The position numbers and the translations under genes are program-made. This document shows positions 42,667 to 52,257 of a stretch of 64,000 nucleotides of DNA, one piece after another. The notes beneath the pieces are model-generated. The model was not told the DNA's origin. It saw only the letters and a program-made list of their open reading frames with translations, and did not search any database. This stretch comes from Mesorhizobium_K marinum. Lineage in GTDB: Bacteria > Pseudomonadota > Alphaproteobacteria > Rhizobiales > Rhizobiaceae. Position 1 is the stretch's first letter. Each line of letters opens with the position of its first letter. Location: the NCBI RefSeq assembly GCF_040813715.1, contig NZ_JBFOCH010000002.1. The stretch is one strand, 5' to 3'.

Positions 42667-42828
42667 ATGTCGAAAATCCTCGCCCTCGTCATCCTCGGCC
42701 TGATGACCGTCCAGATCATCAAACCACTGGGCCTGCCAGGGTTGAGGCAGCGGCGCGATTTCTGGAAGCTCGCGGTTGCAGCGCTCGCCGCCATCTCGCT
42801 TACCGTCCTCCTCAGCCACGGCTCATGA
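42667..42828 (+). CDS. Small two-span membrane protein, 53 residues
   Basis: Starts MSKILALVILGLMTVQIIKPLG, has a basic middle (LRQRRDFWK) and a second hydrophobic helix (LAVAALAAISLTVLL), ending SHGS. The layout suggests a hairpin membrane peptide. I recall similar short proteins in rhizobial genomes but no function. It is 76 bp after the MBL-rhodanese gene and ends directly at a bidirectional terminator, which supports a real transcript end. Confidence 0.6.
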   Translation: MSKILALVILGLMTVQIIKPLGLPGLRQRRDFWKLAVAALAAISLTVLLSHGS

Positions 42829-42829
42829 A

Positions 42830-42853
42830 AAAGCCCCGCCTGAGCGGGGCTTT
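42830..42853. terminator. Bidirectional terminator between the small membrane gene and fba
   Basis: AAAGCCCCGC/GCGGGGCTTT, a 10-bp stem with CTGA loop. A-runs and T-runs on both sides serve both convergent transcripts. Confidence 0.85.
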
Positions 42854-42887
42854 CTGATTATCAGGTGCGGAAGCAGGCTGATGCGCC

Positions 42888-43914
42888 TCAGCTGGCGCGC
42901 GACGCCTCGAAGATGCTGTCGATCGCCGAGGCGAGCGCCGCGTCGAACTGCGCGTCGCTCTGGCCCGCCGAAAGTCCCTCGGTCAGCGCGCGCGAAAAGC
43001 TGGCGATCATCCCGACGTTCTGCTTCAGCTTGTCGTTGGCCTCGGCGCGNACTGTCGATCGCCGAGGCGAGTGCCGTGTCGAACTGCGCGTCGCTCTGGC
43101 CCGCCGAAAGTCCCTCGGTCAGCGCGCGCGAAAAGCTGGCGATCATCCCGACGTTCTGCTTCAGCTTGTCGTTGGCCTCGGCGCGGGAGTACCCGCCTGA
43201 CAGGGCGACGACGCGCATGACGCGCGGATCGTCGATCAGCGGCCTGTAGAGGTTGGCCTTGGTCGGCAGCGTCAGCTTCAGCATGATCTGCTTTCCGGCC
43301 GGCACGTCGGCGAGATGCTTCTTGATCTCGGCAAGCAGGATGTCCTCTGCTTCCGCCTTGTCGGGGATCGAGATCGTGACTTCCGGCTCGATGATCGGAA
43401 CCAGGCCGTGCGCAAGGATCTGCCGGCCTATGTCGAATTGCTGCTGCACGACGGCCGCGATCCCCGCCGGGTTGGCCGCATCGATCACCGAACGCATCTT
43501 GGTGCCGAACACGCCCTTGGCGACGGCGCGCGTCAGCAGCCCGTCCAGGGCCGGCATCGGCTTCATCACCTTTACCCCGTCCCTGGCTTCCGCGAGGCCC
43601 TGGTCGACCTTCAGGAACGGTACGACGTGGCGCTTCTCCCAGAGATATTGCGCCGTCGGCGTGCCGTCGATGTCGCGGTCCATGGTCTGCTCGAACAGGA
43701 TGGCGCCCATGACCTTGTCGCCGGTGAAGGCGGGCGACTTGATGATCCGGGCGCGCATCTGGTGAACGAGGTCGAACATCTGCGCTTCGTTCGACCAGGC
43801 GCTTTCGTCGACGCCATAAAGTTTGAGCGCCTTCGGCGTGGAGCCGCCCGATTGATCGAGGGCTGCAATGAAGCCGTCCTTCTTCGAGGCCTGTTCGGCC
43901 ATGTCCTTGTTCAT
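42888..43914 (-). CDS. fba: Fructose-bisphosphate aldolase class I, split by an assembly junction
   Basis: Cleaves fructose-1,6-bisphosphate by a Schiff-base lysine. Recognisable parts are MNKDMAEQASKKDGFIAALDQSGGSTPKALKLYG, MGAILFEQTMDRDIDG, PFLKVDQGL, VKVMKPMPALDGLL, IIEPEVTISIPDK and LSGGYSRAEAN. At 43050 an n joins two 134-bp copies (42916-43049 and 43052-43185) and shifts the frame near the C-terminus. The true end IFEASRAS with TGA at 42888 lies in the copy farther from the start. Joined, the protein is about 297 residues. It follows pgk on the same strand. Confidence 0.93.
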
Positions 43915-44033
43915 CTACCTCTCCTAGGTGGAACGATTTCCAGGGTTCAATACGTCAAGGCGCGCTTCGACGCCACCATTCCGGGGCCGCTTGCCTGCCC
44001 GCGCCTCCGGCCTATCGCAGGGATGCCGGACTG

Positions 44034-45230
44034 CTATCGGGTCTTGAGCACCTCGACGCCCGGCAGTTCCTTGCCCTCCATCCATTCCAGGAAGGCGCCG
44101 CCGGCAGTCGACACATAGGTGAAATCGTCGGCGACGCCGGCATGATTGAGCGCGGCGACCGTATCGCCGCCGCCAGCGACCGACAGCAGCCCGCCGGCTT
44201 TGGTGCGGGCGGCCGCATGGCGCGCGACGGCGACGGTGGCCTTGTCGAACGGGGTAATCTCGAAGGCGCCGAGCGGACCGTTCCAGACGAGCGTCTCGGC
44301 GCGGTCGATCCACTCTTTGACGGTCTCGACCGTCTTCGGCCCCGCGTCGAGGATCATCGCGTCGGCCGGCACCTTGTCCACGGCCACCACCATGCTGTCC
44401 GCGCCGGCCTTGAACTCCTTCGCCACCACGGCGTCCGAAGGCAGGACGATGGCGCATCCGGCCGTCGCCGCCTCGATCATGATCTGCCGCGCCGTCTGGG
44501 CCAGGTCGTGTTCGCACAGCGACTTGCCGACGTCCTCGCCGCGTGCTGCGAGGAAGGTGTTCGCCATGCCGCCGCCGATCACGAGCGCATCGACCTTCTT
44601 CACGAGGTTCATCAGGAGGTCGAGCTTTGTCGAAATCTTGGCGCCGCCGACGATCGCCACCACCGGCCGGGCCGGATTGCCGAGTCCTCTTTCCAGGGCT
44701 TCCAGCTCCGCCTCCATGGTGCGGCCGGCATAGGCCGGCAGGACGGTTGCGAGCCCTTCGGTCGAACAGTGGGCGCGGTGCGCGGCGGAGAATGCGTCGT
44801 TGACGAAGATGTCGCCGTTTGCCGCGAGCTTCTCGGTGAACTCGCGGTCGTTCTTCTCCTCACCCTTGTAGAAGCGGGTGTTTTCGAGAAGCGCGATGTC
44901 GCCCGGCATCATGGCGAAAATCGCGCCCTCGACCATTTTGCCGATGCAGTCGGGGATGAAGGTGACGTTGCGGCCGAGGACGTCGGACGTGGCGCGCGCG
45001 ACCGGCTCGAGGGACAGGTCGGGATCGGGACCCTTGGGACGGCCGAAATGGGCGAGAAGGACAACCTTGGCGCCCTTGTCGGAGAGTTCGCGGATTGTCC
45101 CGGCGACCCGTTCGATGCGTGTCGCGTCGGTCACCTTTCCGTCCGACATCGGCACGTTGAGGTCGACGCGCACGAGCGCACGCTTGCCTCTGATGTCACC
45201 GAGGTCGTCCAGCGTACGGAAGTGGGCCAT
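44034..45230 (-). CDS. pgk: Phosphoglycerate kinase
   Basis: A 398-residue glycolytic kinase that makes ATP from 1,3-bisphosphoglycerate. Signatures are RALVRVDLNVPMSDGKVTDATRI at the N-terminus, VLLAHFGRPKGPDPDLSL, the nucleotide-binding VVAIVGGAKISTKLDLL, and WNGPLGAFEI with GGGDTVAAL at the C-terminus. It lies between fba (120 bp downstream) and the antiporter gene (80 bp upstream) in a carbon-metabolism run on the minus strand. Confidence 0.96.
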   Translation of the reverse strand: MAHFRTLDDLGDIRGKRALVRVDLNVPMSDGKVTDATRIERVAGTIRELSDKGAKVVLLAHFGRPKGPDPDLSLEPVARATSDVLGRNVTFIPDCIGKMVEGAIFAMMPGDIALLENTRFYKGEEKNDREFTEKLAANGDIFVNDAFSAAHRAHCSTEGLATVLPAYAGRTMEAELEALERGLGNPARPVVAIVGGAKISTKLDLLMNLVKKVDALVIGGGMANTFLAARGEDVGKSLCEHDLAQTARQIMIEAATAGCAIVLPSDAVVAKEFKAGADSMVVAVDKVPADAMILDAGPKTVETVKEWIDRAETLVWNGPLGAFEITPFDKATVAVARHAAARTKAGGLLSVAGGGDTVAALNHAGVADDFTYVSTAGGAFLEWMEGKELPGVEVLKTR

Positions 45231-45310
45231 TGTCGCGCTCCTTGAGGGGAAAAATGCCGCCGGACATTATCGCGAAGCGGCGGGGATGCAAGACGCCGAT
45301 ACCGCGGATT

Positions 45311-47320
45311 TCAGCTTGTCCCGACCTCGCCGTCGGACTTCGCCTCGGCGGCTGTGGGCGCAGACGAAGCGGTCGCTTCCGCTGCCGCCCTCCTGCGCTT
45401 CAGCCTCTCGCGGACGCGGTCGACGAGTTCGGCGGGACTTAGAAACGCCGGGATGGTCACGGTGCTCGGAGACGGTTCAAGCGAGATGCCCACGGAGGTC
45501 ACGGTCCCCTCCTCGTCGACGTCGCGGACGATGAGGTCGATGGCGCCGAGCGAGACCCGGTCGGCATATTCCGCGTGACCGCCGAGCCGCTGCTGCATCA
45601 GTTGCCCGATCGTCAGCTTGCGTTCGGCTTCGGTCAGGCCGGGCTCGTAGTTGGCTTCCAACTCGTCTGCGGAGTGATCCGGATCGACGGCGAAGGCGCC
45701 GAAGAAGTCGGCATCGTCGGGATCGACCTCGGTCCTGCTGGCGAACAGCTTGTCGAGCAGTCGGGGGTAGCGATCCGACACGAAGATGTAGACATGGTCG
45801 CCCGCCACGAGGCGGCCTGCCTCCTGGTATTTCATCGATCGTCCGTCGCGCACGACGAGCGACGGCCGCGCCCAGCGCGGGATGCGCTCGCCGCGCGCGA
45901 CCGGGCTGCCGGCGACGACGGTGTAGGCGAGCAGCTCGTGATGCGCGGAGCCGGGCAGTTCGAGCTCGACCTTGTCGAGCGGGCCGGTTCTCTTGGGCAC
46001 GATCAGGCCGAGCCGGCGCGCCAGCGGGCCGATGGTCCAGCCCTGTATCACCAGCGAAACGAGGACGACGATGAACGCCATCTCGAAGATCAGCCTGCCG
46101 TTGGCCAGGCCGCCGAGAAGCGGCGTGATCGCGAGCAGGATGGAGACGGCGCCACGCAGGCCGACCCAGGATATGAAGGCAGTTTCCTGGCGCGGAAAAC
46201 GGAACGGCAGCAGGCAGAGCCAGACTGCGACCGGCCGGGCGATGAAGATCAGGAAGAGCCCGATCGCGATGGCCGCCGGGAGGATGCCGAGAAATTGCGA
46301 CGGCGTCGCGAACAGCCCGAGGACGAGGAACATGATGATCTGCGCCAGCCAGGAAACGCCTTCCTGGAACCGTTTCAGGCTTGCCGCGGCGCGGATGTTC
46401 GAATTGCCGGCGACGAGGCCGGCCAGGTAGACCGCAAGGAAGCCGGAACCGCCTATCGCGCCGCCTGCCGCGAAGACCAGCAGCGAAAGGGCCAGCACGA
46501 AGATCGGCATCAGCCCCTGGTCGAGGTTGAAGCGGCCGACGAGGCGGACGATGGCGATGCCGCCGAGCAGTCCGACGATCGCACCGAGACCCATCTGGAC
46601 GAAGAAGCCGCTGATAAGGTCGACGAGCAGGACTTCTGCGGCCGGGTCGGAGCCGGCCGCGATGATCTCGACCAGCATGATGGTCAGGAAGATGGCGATC
46701 GGGTCGTTGGTGCCGGATTCGATTTCGAGCGTCGAGCGGACGCGTTCGCGGATATGCAGGTTGCCGGCGCGCAGTAGGAAGAACACGGCCGCCGCGTCTG
46801 TCGAAGCGACGGCGGCGCCAAGCAGAAGCGATTCCAGCCAGCCGAGATCTGTCAGGTAGTNTGTCGAGCGGACGCGTTCGCGAATATGCAGGTTGCCGGC
46901 GCGCAGCAGGAAGAACACGGCCGCCGCGTCTGTCGAAGCGACGGCGGCGCCAAGCAGAAGCGATTCCAGCCAGCCGAGATCTGTCAGGTAGTAGACGGCG
47001 ACGCTGACGATGCCCGCCGTCAGGACGACGCCTACGGTGGCGAGCGACAATGCGGGCGCGCCTGCTTGTCGCAGGACGGCTATCGGCGTTCCGAACCCGG
47101 ATTCGAAGAGGATCAGCGCCAGCGCGAGCGAGCCGACGAAATAGGCAAGCGGGGCATTGTCGAACTGGATGCCGAGCCCGTCCACGCCTGCGAGCAGTCC
47201 GAGACCGAGGAATAGAAGCAGCAACGGCGCGCCGAAGCGGAAGGCGATCAGGCTCGAAAACGCTGCGGCCAGGACGAGCGCGGTGCCGATCAGCGTGACG
47301 AGATATATCGACTGACCCAT
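45311..47320 (-). CDS. nhaP2: K+/H+ antiporter of the CPA1 family, artificially lengthened
   Basis: An inner-membrane cation/proton antiporter. About twelve helices cover the first 440 residues, with the ion-site motif ASTDAAAVFFLL and SGTNDPIAIFLTIMLV. A cytoplasmic TrkA-C-like domain (HELLAYTVVAGSPVARGERIPRWARPSLVVRDG) and a C-terminal CorC/HlyC-like domain follow, as in CvrA/NhaP2. At 46861 an n lies between two copies (46730-46860 and 46862-46992). The 132-bp offset keeps the frame open, so 44 residues are repeated falsely. True length is about 625. An antiporter between gap and pgk is unusual. Confidence 0.9.
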   Translation of the reverse strand: MGQSIYLVTLIGTALVLAAAFSSLIAFRFGAPLLLLFLGLGLLAGVDGLGIQFDNAPLAYFVGSLALALILFESGFGTPIAVLRQAGAPALSLATVGVVLTAGIVSVAVYYLTDLGWLESLLLGAAVASTDAAAVFFLLRAGNLHIRERVRSTXYLTDLGWLESLLLGAAVASTDAAAVFFLLRAGNLHIRERVRSTLEIESGTNDPIAIFLTIMLVEIIAAGSDPAAEVLLVDLISGFFVQMGLGAIVGLLGGIAIVRLVGRFNLDQGLMPIFVLALSLLVFAAGGAIGGSGFLAVYLAGLVAGNSNIRAAASLKRFQEGVSWLAQIIMFLVLGLFATPSQFLGILPAAIAIGLFLIFIARPVAVWLCLLPFRFPRQETAFISWVGLRGAVSILLAITPLLGGLANGRLIFEMAFIVVLVSLVIQGWTIGPLARRLGLIVPKRTGPLDKVELELPGSAHHELLAYTVVAGSPVARGERIPRWARPSLVVRDGRSMKYQEAGRLVAGDHVYIFVSDRYPRLLDKLFASRTEVDPDDADFFGAFAVDPDHSADELEANYEPGLTEAERKLTIGQLMQQRLGGHAEYADRVSLGAIDLIVRDVDEEGTVTSVGISLEPSPSTVTIPAFLSPAELVDRVRERLKRRRAAAEATASSAPTAAEAKSDGEVGTS

Positions 47321-47449
47321 TCCGGCGTTGTCCCTCCGACCCTTGCTCGTGGCTTAACGCAGAGTGCGGCGAAGACATGGCGCAGGCAAGGAAACAAGGC
47401 CGTTTTTATTGCCCTGATGCGAGATTCCTGCGCTTGAGCCGAAAAACAA

Positions 47450-47474
47450 AAACGCCCGGACGAGCCGGGCGTTT
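47450..47474 (-). terminator. Rho-independent terminator of gap
   Basis: A 10-bp stem (AAACGCCCGG and complement, 5-nt loop) lies 24 bp after the gap stop. On the minus strand it runs into TTTTTGTTTTTC. Confidence 0.88.
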
Positions 47475-47497
47475 CGAAAGCGTTGCGGGCCTGAACG

Positions 47498-48508
47498 TCA
47501 GGCGATCGTCTTGGCGAAGGTCGCGGTGACGTCGGCCATGCGGTTGGAGAAGCCCCACTCGTTGTCGTACCAGCCGAGGATGTTGACGAAGTTGCCGTCC
47601 ATGACCTTGGTCTGGTCGAGCAGGATCGTCGCCGAGTGCGGATCGTGGTTGAGATCGGACGACACCAGCGGATGCTTGGTGTAGGTCATCACGCCCTTGA
47701 GCCTGCCGTCCGACGCCGCGACGAGCGCATCGTTGACCTCCTGCACCGTCGTCGCGCGCTTGGCGACGAACTTCAGGTCGACCAGCGAGACGTTGGGGGT
47801 CGGCACGCGGATCGAGATGCCGTCGAGCTTGCCCTTCAGTTCCGGAAGCACCAGGCCGATCGCCTTCGCCGCGCCCGTGGAGGTCGGGATCTGCGACAGC
47901 GCGGCGGCGCGGGCGCGGTAGAGGTCCTTGTGCATGGTGTCCAGCGTCGGCTGGTCGCCGGTGTAGGAGTGGATCGTCGTCATCATGCCCTTCTCGAGGC
48001 CGACGAGTTCGTGCATCACCTGGGCCATCGGCGCCAGGCAGTTGGTCGTGCACGACCCGTTCGAGATGACGATGTGGTCCTTGGTCAGCTTGTCGTGGTT
48101 GATGCCGTAGACGACGGTGTAGTCGGCGCCGTCGGCAGGCGCCGACACGATGACGCGCTTGGCGCCGGCAGTGAGGTGGGCGGCGGCCTTGTCGCGCGCG
48201 GTGAAGATGCCGGTGCACTCGAGCGCAATGTCGACGCCCAGTTCCTTCCACGGAAGCTGGGAGGGATCCTTGATCGCGGTGACCTTGAACGTCTCGCTGC
48301 CGATGGAGATCTGGTCGCCGTTGACCGTCACCTCATGCGGGAAGCGACCGTGCACGCTGTCATAGCGCAGCAGGTGCGCATTGGTCTCGACCGGGCCGAG
48401 ATCGTTGACGGCGACGATGTCGATGTCCTTGCGGCCCGATTCATAGATCGCGCGCAAGATGTTGCGGCCGATCCGGCCAAATCCGTTGATTGCAACTCTG
48501 ACTGCCAT
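47498..48508 (-). CDS. gap: Glyceraldehyde-3-phosphate dehydrogenase, type I
   Basis: A 336-residue NAD-dependent enzyme. The Rossmann fold starts VAINGFGRIGRNILRAIYESG. The catalytic Cys153 lies in ISNGSCTTNCLAPM. The C-terminus has WYDNEWGFSNRMADV. It lies between tkt upstream (about 150 bp) and a terminator plus the antiporter gene downstream. The type is the common bacterial GapA/GapB family; NAD versus NADP preference is not decided. Confidence 0.96.
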   Translation of the reverse strand: MAVRVAINGFGRIGRNILRAIYESGRKDIDIVAVNDLGPVETNAHLLRYDSVHGRFPHEVTVNGDQISIGSETFKVTAIKDPSQLPWKELGVDIALECTGIFTARDKAAAHLTAGAKRVIVSAPADGADYTVVYGINHDKLTKDHIVISNGSCTTNCLAPMAQVMHELVGLEKGMMTTIHSYTGDQPTLDTMHKDLYRARAAALSQIPTSTGAAKAIGLVLPELKGKLDGISIRVPTPNVSLVDLKFVAKRATTVQEVNDALVAASDGRLKGVMTYTKHPLVSSDLNHDPHSATILLDQTKVMDGNFVNILGWYDNEWGFSNRMADVTATFAKTIA

Positions 48509-48656
48509 GTCATTCTCCTGCAGCGCTTGGGAAGGGTCGCCGCTTCATAGCGGCGAACGCAGAAAGAATCCAGACATTGGCGGCGCGAATTTAAATCGAT
48601 TAGCTGGCGCCGGCGATTCGCCGTGCGCCAGCGTCCAACCGGACTGGCGGAATGCC

Positions 48657-50891
48657 TCAGGGGTGAGGGCGCGCCGGTTCGCTGGCAGGGATTGCGCGAG
48701 CAGCCTCGCCTTTCGGAACGCCGTTCTTCGCGCGCTCCGCAGCGATCGTCGCCACGGCTTCCGCGGTGATGCCGAAATAGCGGTAGAGGTCCTTTGCCGG
48801 TGCGCTCGCGCCAAAGCCGGTCATGCCGACGAAGGCGCCGTCCGACCCGACGAAGCGGTCCNCGCTGGCGGGGATTGCGCGAGCAGCCTCGCCTTTCGGA
48901 ACGCCGTTCTTCACGCGCTCCGCAGCGATCGTCGCCACGGCTTCCGCGGTGATGCCGAAATAGCGGTAGAGGTCCTTTGCCGGTGCGCTCGCGCCAAAGC
49001 CGGTCATGCCGACGAAGGCGCCGTCGGACCCGACGAAGCGGTCCCAGCCGAAACGAAGCGCGGCCTCGACCGCGATCCTGACCGGCGCAGTGCCGAGCAC
49101 CGCCTCCCGATAGGCCGCGTCCTGCTCCTCGAACAGTTCGAAGCACGGCACCGAGACGACGCGCGTCGGCGTGCCGTCCTTCTGCAGCAGGTCGCGCGCG
49201 TCGAGGGCGATCTCGACTTCGGAGCCGCTGGCGAAGATGGTCACTTTCGCATCGCCGCCCTCGGCGGCTGCCAGTTCGTAGGCTCCCTTCGCCGACAGGT
49301 TTTCGGCGACGTAGTCGGTGCGGACGGCGCGCAGGTCCTGGCGCGTCAGCACGAGTGTCGACGGTGCCTTCGTCGAATGCAGCGCGGCCTGCCAGCATTC
49401 GGCGGTTTCCATCGCGTCCGCCGGACGGAAGACGAGATGGTTGGGGATGGCGCGCATCGCGGCCAGATGCTCGACCGGCTGGTGCGTCGGCCCGTCCTCG
49501 CCGAGCCCGATGGAATCGTGTGTCATGACGAACAGCGAACGGATGCCCATCAGCGACGCCAGGCGAAGTGCCGGCCGCGCATAGTCGGTGAAGCAGAAGA
49601 AGGTCCCGCCGTAGGGGATCAGTCCGCCATGCAGCGCGATGCCGTTGATCGCAGCGGCCATCGCGTGCTCGCGGATTCCGTAGTGGACGTAGCGGTTGCC
49701 GTAGTTTCCGGCCGACAATTCCTTGGTCTGGCTTGTCTTGGTGTTGTTCGAAGGGGTCAGGTCGGCGGAGCCCCCGATGGTCTCGGCGAGCGCGCCGTTG
49801 ATGACCTCCAGCGCCATCTCCGAGGACTTGCGGGTCGCGACCTTCGGCTTGTCCGCGGCGAGCTTCTGCTTGTAGGCGGCGATGGCGGCGTCGAAGCCGT
49901 CATGCAGCTTGCCGGACGCGCGGCGCTCGAATTCCGGGCGGCGGTCCCCGGAAGCGGCGACCCGCTTGTCCCAGTCGCCGCGCGGCGCAGCGCCGCGGGC
50001 GCCTGCCTCGCGCCAGGCCGACAGGATGTCGTCGGGCACGACGAAGGGCGGAGCATCCCAGTTCAGCGCCTTGCGCGTCGCTGCGATCTCGTCCTTGCCG
50101 AGCGGGGAGCCGTGCGCGGCCTTGGTGCCGGCCTTGGTCGGCGCGCCGAAGCCGATCGTCGTCTTGGCGGCGATCAGCGTCGGCTTGTCCGACTTCTGCG
50201 CCGTCTCGATGGCGGTCGCGATGGCCTCGGGATCGTGCCCGTCGATGTGGAAGGCGTTCCAGCCGGACGCCTTGACGCGCGCGACTTGGTCGGTCGAATC
50301 GGAGAGCGACACCGGGCCGTCGATGGAAATGTTGTTGTCGTCCCAGAAGACGATCAGCTTGTTGAGCTTGAGGTGGCCGGCGAGCGCGATGGCTTCCTGG
50401 CTGATGCCCTCCATCAGGCAGCCGTCGCCGGCGATGACGTAGGTGTGGTGGTCGACGAGATCGTCGCCGAACTGCGCGTTCATCACGCGCTCGGCGAGCG
50501 CCATGCCGACCGCGTTGGCGATGCCCTGTCCGAGCGGGCCGGTGGTCGTCTCGATCCCGCCGGCAAAGCCGTATTCAGGGTGGCCGGCGGTCTTGGAACC
50601 GAGCTGACGGAACCGCTCGATCTCGCCGATCGTCATGTCTTCGTAGCCGGTGAGATAGAGGCACGAATAGAGCAGCATCGATCCGTGGCCGGCCGACAGC
50701 ACGAAGCGGTCGCGGTCGGGCCAGTTGGGGGCCTTGGGGTCGAATTTCAGGTAGCGCGTAAAGAGGACGGTCGCGATGTCGGCGCATCCCATCGGCAGGC
50801 CGGGATGACCGGAATTCGCCTTCTCGATCGCATCCATCGAAAGGAAACGGATGGCATTGGCCATACGGTCGTGCTGGTCTCGCGAGGCCAT
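48657..50891 (-). CDS. tkt: Transketolase, artificially lengthened at the C-terminus
   Basis: Thiamine-diphosphate enzyme of the pentose phosphate pathway. Visible are MDAIEKANSGHPGLPMGCADIATVLF, the TPP motif YVIAGDGCLMEGISQEAIALAGHLKLNKLIVFWDDNNISIDG, and the pyrimidine domain YVHYGIREHAMAAAINGIALHGG. At 48862 an n separates copies 48680-48861 and 48863-49044. The 183-bp offset keeps the frame, so 61 residues near the end are repeated falsely; the true length is about 683. Copies differ at a few bases. The ATG at 50891 follows GGAGGAACC. It heads the tkt-gap-pgk-fba run. Confidence 0.95.
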   Translation of the reverse strand: MASRDQHDRMANAIRFLSMDAIEKANSGHPGLPMGCADIATVLFTRYLKFDPKAPNWPDRDRFVLSAGHGSMLLYSCLYLTGYEDMTIGEIERFRQLGSKTAGHPEYGFAGGIETTTGPLGQGIANAVGMALAERVMNAQFGDDLVDHHTYVIAGDGCLMEGISQEAIALAGHLKLNKLIVFWDDNNISIDGPVSLSDSTDQVARVKASGWNAFHIDGHDPEAIATAIETAQKSDKPTLIAAKTTIGFGAPTKAGTKAAHGSPLGKDEIAATRKALNWDAPPFVVPDDILSAWREAGARGAAPRGDWDKRVAASGDRRPEFERRASGKLHDGFDAAIAAYKQKLAADKPKVATRKSSEMALEVINGALAETIGGSADLTPSNNTKTSQTKELSAGNYGNRYVHYGIREHAMAAAINGIALHGGLIPYGGTFFCFTDYARPALRLASLMGIRSLFVMTHDSIGLGEDGPTHQPVEHLAAMRAIPNHLVFRPADAMETAECWQAALHSTKAPSTLVLTRQDLRAVRTDYVAENLSAKGAYELAAAEGGDAKVTIFASGSEVEIALDARDLLQKDGTPTRVVSVPCFELFEEQDAAYREAVLGTAPVRIAVEAALRFGWDRFVGSDGAFVGMTGFGASAPAKDLYRYFGITAEAVATIAAERVKNGVPKGEAARAIPASXDRFVGSDGAFVGMTGFGASAPAKDLYRYFGITAEAVATIAAERAKNGVPKGEAARAIPASEPARPHP

Positions 50892-50994
50892 GGTTCCTCC
50901 GTGTCGGATTGAAAGAGGCGAGCGCTGGATTGAATCGCGCGACACATAGCAGGAGCCGCCTCGGAGTCAACAAATTGAAGGCCGTCAGGTCCCC

Positions 50995-51550
50995 GCTTGC
51001 CTGGTCAGGGTCCACCCGCCGCGCCGTCGTTCCCTAGCGTCAGTTTCCGCTGTCGCAGTGTTTGTCGGGGACAGCCCGCAGGCCCAATATTGACGGCCAC
51101 TTCACACAGTGCCTAATGTTTCCAACATAAATCGTTCTATATNTGCTTGCCTGGTCAGGGTCCGCCCGCCGCGTCGTCGTTCCCTAGCGTCAGTTTCCGC
51201 TGTCGCAGCGTTTGTCGGGGACAGCCCGCAGGCCCAATATTGACGGCCACTTCACACAGTGCCTAATGTTTCCAACATAAATCGTTCTATATGCGAGCGA
51301 TTCGGTGATGGGCGGGTCGGATACACGGGAACCATGACCGGGGAAGCCACCTTGAAGGAAGTACTCGCCCGTCNCGCTGTCGCAGTGTTTGTCGGGGACA
51401 GCCCGCAGGCCCAATATTGACGGCCACTTCACACAGTGCCTAATGTTTCCAACATAAATCGTTCTATATGCGAACGATTCGGTGATGGGCGGGTCGGATA
51501 CACGGGAACCATGACCGGGGAAGCCACCTTGAAGGAAGTACTCGCCCGTC
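50995..51550. repeat. Three partial copies around n at 51143 and 51374 in the zapA operon leader
   Basis: 50995-51142 matches 51145-51292, and 51198-51373 matches 51375-51550. Copies differ by several transitions. Collapsed, the leader is about 300 bp and contains an AT-rich patch (CATAAATCGTTCTATAT) that is a likely promoter for the DUF4164-zapA pair. No gene is seen in it. Confidence 0.8.
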
Positions 51551-51783
51551 TGGGGCGGGCGATGGATACGCTCGATGCGGCCGTTGCCGCGCGCCTTGAG
51601 CAGGAGCAGGACTATTCCGAGGCCGAGGCCGAGGCACAACGCCTCAACGCCGACCGGGCGCGGCTGGCGCAGGAACTCGACAATTCCGAGGCACGTGGCG
51701 ACAGGCTAGAGGAAGCCAACAAGGAAGTCTCGCGCAGGCTGGTAACCGCGATGGAAACCATTCGCGCGGTGCTGGACAGGTAG
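51511..51783 (+). CDS. DUF4164 family coiled-coil protein
   Basis: A 90-residue, almost wholly helical coiled-coil protein (LEQEQDYSEAEAEAQRLNADRARLAQELDNSEARGDRLEEANKEVSRRL). In Alphaproteobacteria this family sits directly before zapA, as here (4-bp gap), and may be a partner in division. Its first 13 codons are also present in the upstream repeat copy ending at 51373. Confidence 0.85.
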   Translation: MTGEATLKEVLARLGRAMDTLDAAVAARLEQEQDYSEAEAEAQRLNADRARLAQELDNSEARGDRLEEANKEVSRRLVTAMETIRAVLDR

Positions 51784-51787
51784 GATC

Positions 51788-52156
51788 ATGGCGCAGGTTA
51801 CGGTCACAATCGACGGCAAGGCCTATCGCATGGCCTGCGACGAGGGGCAGGAAGAGCACCTGGTCGGCCTCGCGCAGCGTTTCGACCGCTACGTCTCGCA
51901 TCTCAAGGAATCATTTGGCGAGATCGGCGACCAGAGGCTGACGGTGATGGCCGGCATCATGGTGATGGACGAACTCTCGGAAATGCAGAAGCGCCTGATG
52001 GGCATGGAGAGCGAGATCGCCACGCTGCGCAAGACGCGCGACGAAGCGCTGAGCAAGGCGGACAAGAACGATTCCGCGCTAACCGGCGCGCTCGGCGGGC
52101 TCGCGCAGCGCATGGAAACGCTCGCCGAGAAGCTGGCCGTGAAGCCCGCAGGATAG
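51788..52156 (+). CDS. zapA: Cell division protein ZapA
   Basis: ZapA bundles FtsZ filaments at midcell. The 122-residue protein starts MAQVTVTIDGKAYRMACDEGQEEHLVGLAQRFDRYVSHLKESFGEIGDQRLTVMAGIMVMDEL, the family core. A C-terminal coiled coil follows (about 60-118). In many Alphaproteobacteria 6S RNA and a 5-formyltetrahydrofolate cyclo-ligase gene follow. Here only 101 bp precede a glycosyltransferase gene. Confidence 0.93.
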   Translation: MAQVTVTIDGKAYRMACDEGQEEHLVGLAQRFDRYVSHLKESFGEIGDQRLTVMAGIMVMDELSEMQKRLMGMESEIATLRKTRDEALSKADKNDSALTGALGGLAQRMETLAEKLAVKPAG

Positions 52157-52257
52157 CCGGGGTCCTCCCGGCCGGCGGCGGGGCCTGAGCAAACCCGGCA
52201 GCCGGCCGTGCAGCCGCACTCCTTCCATCGAAGCGAAGCCATGTCGCAGCAGCCAGC

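Noticed and set aside
46730..46992. Natural internal duplication of 44 residues in the antiporter (and 61 residues in transketolase at 48680-49044)
   Set aside because: Both in-frame duplications sit exactly around a single n and would add extra membrane or domain segments unknown in these families.
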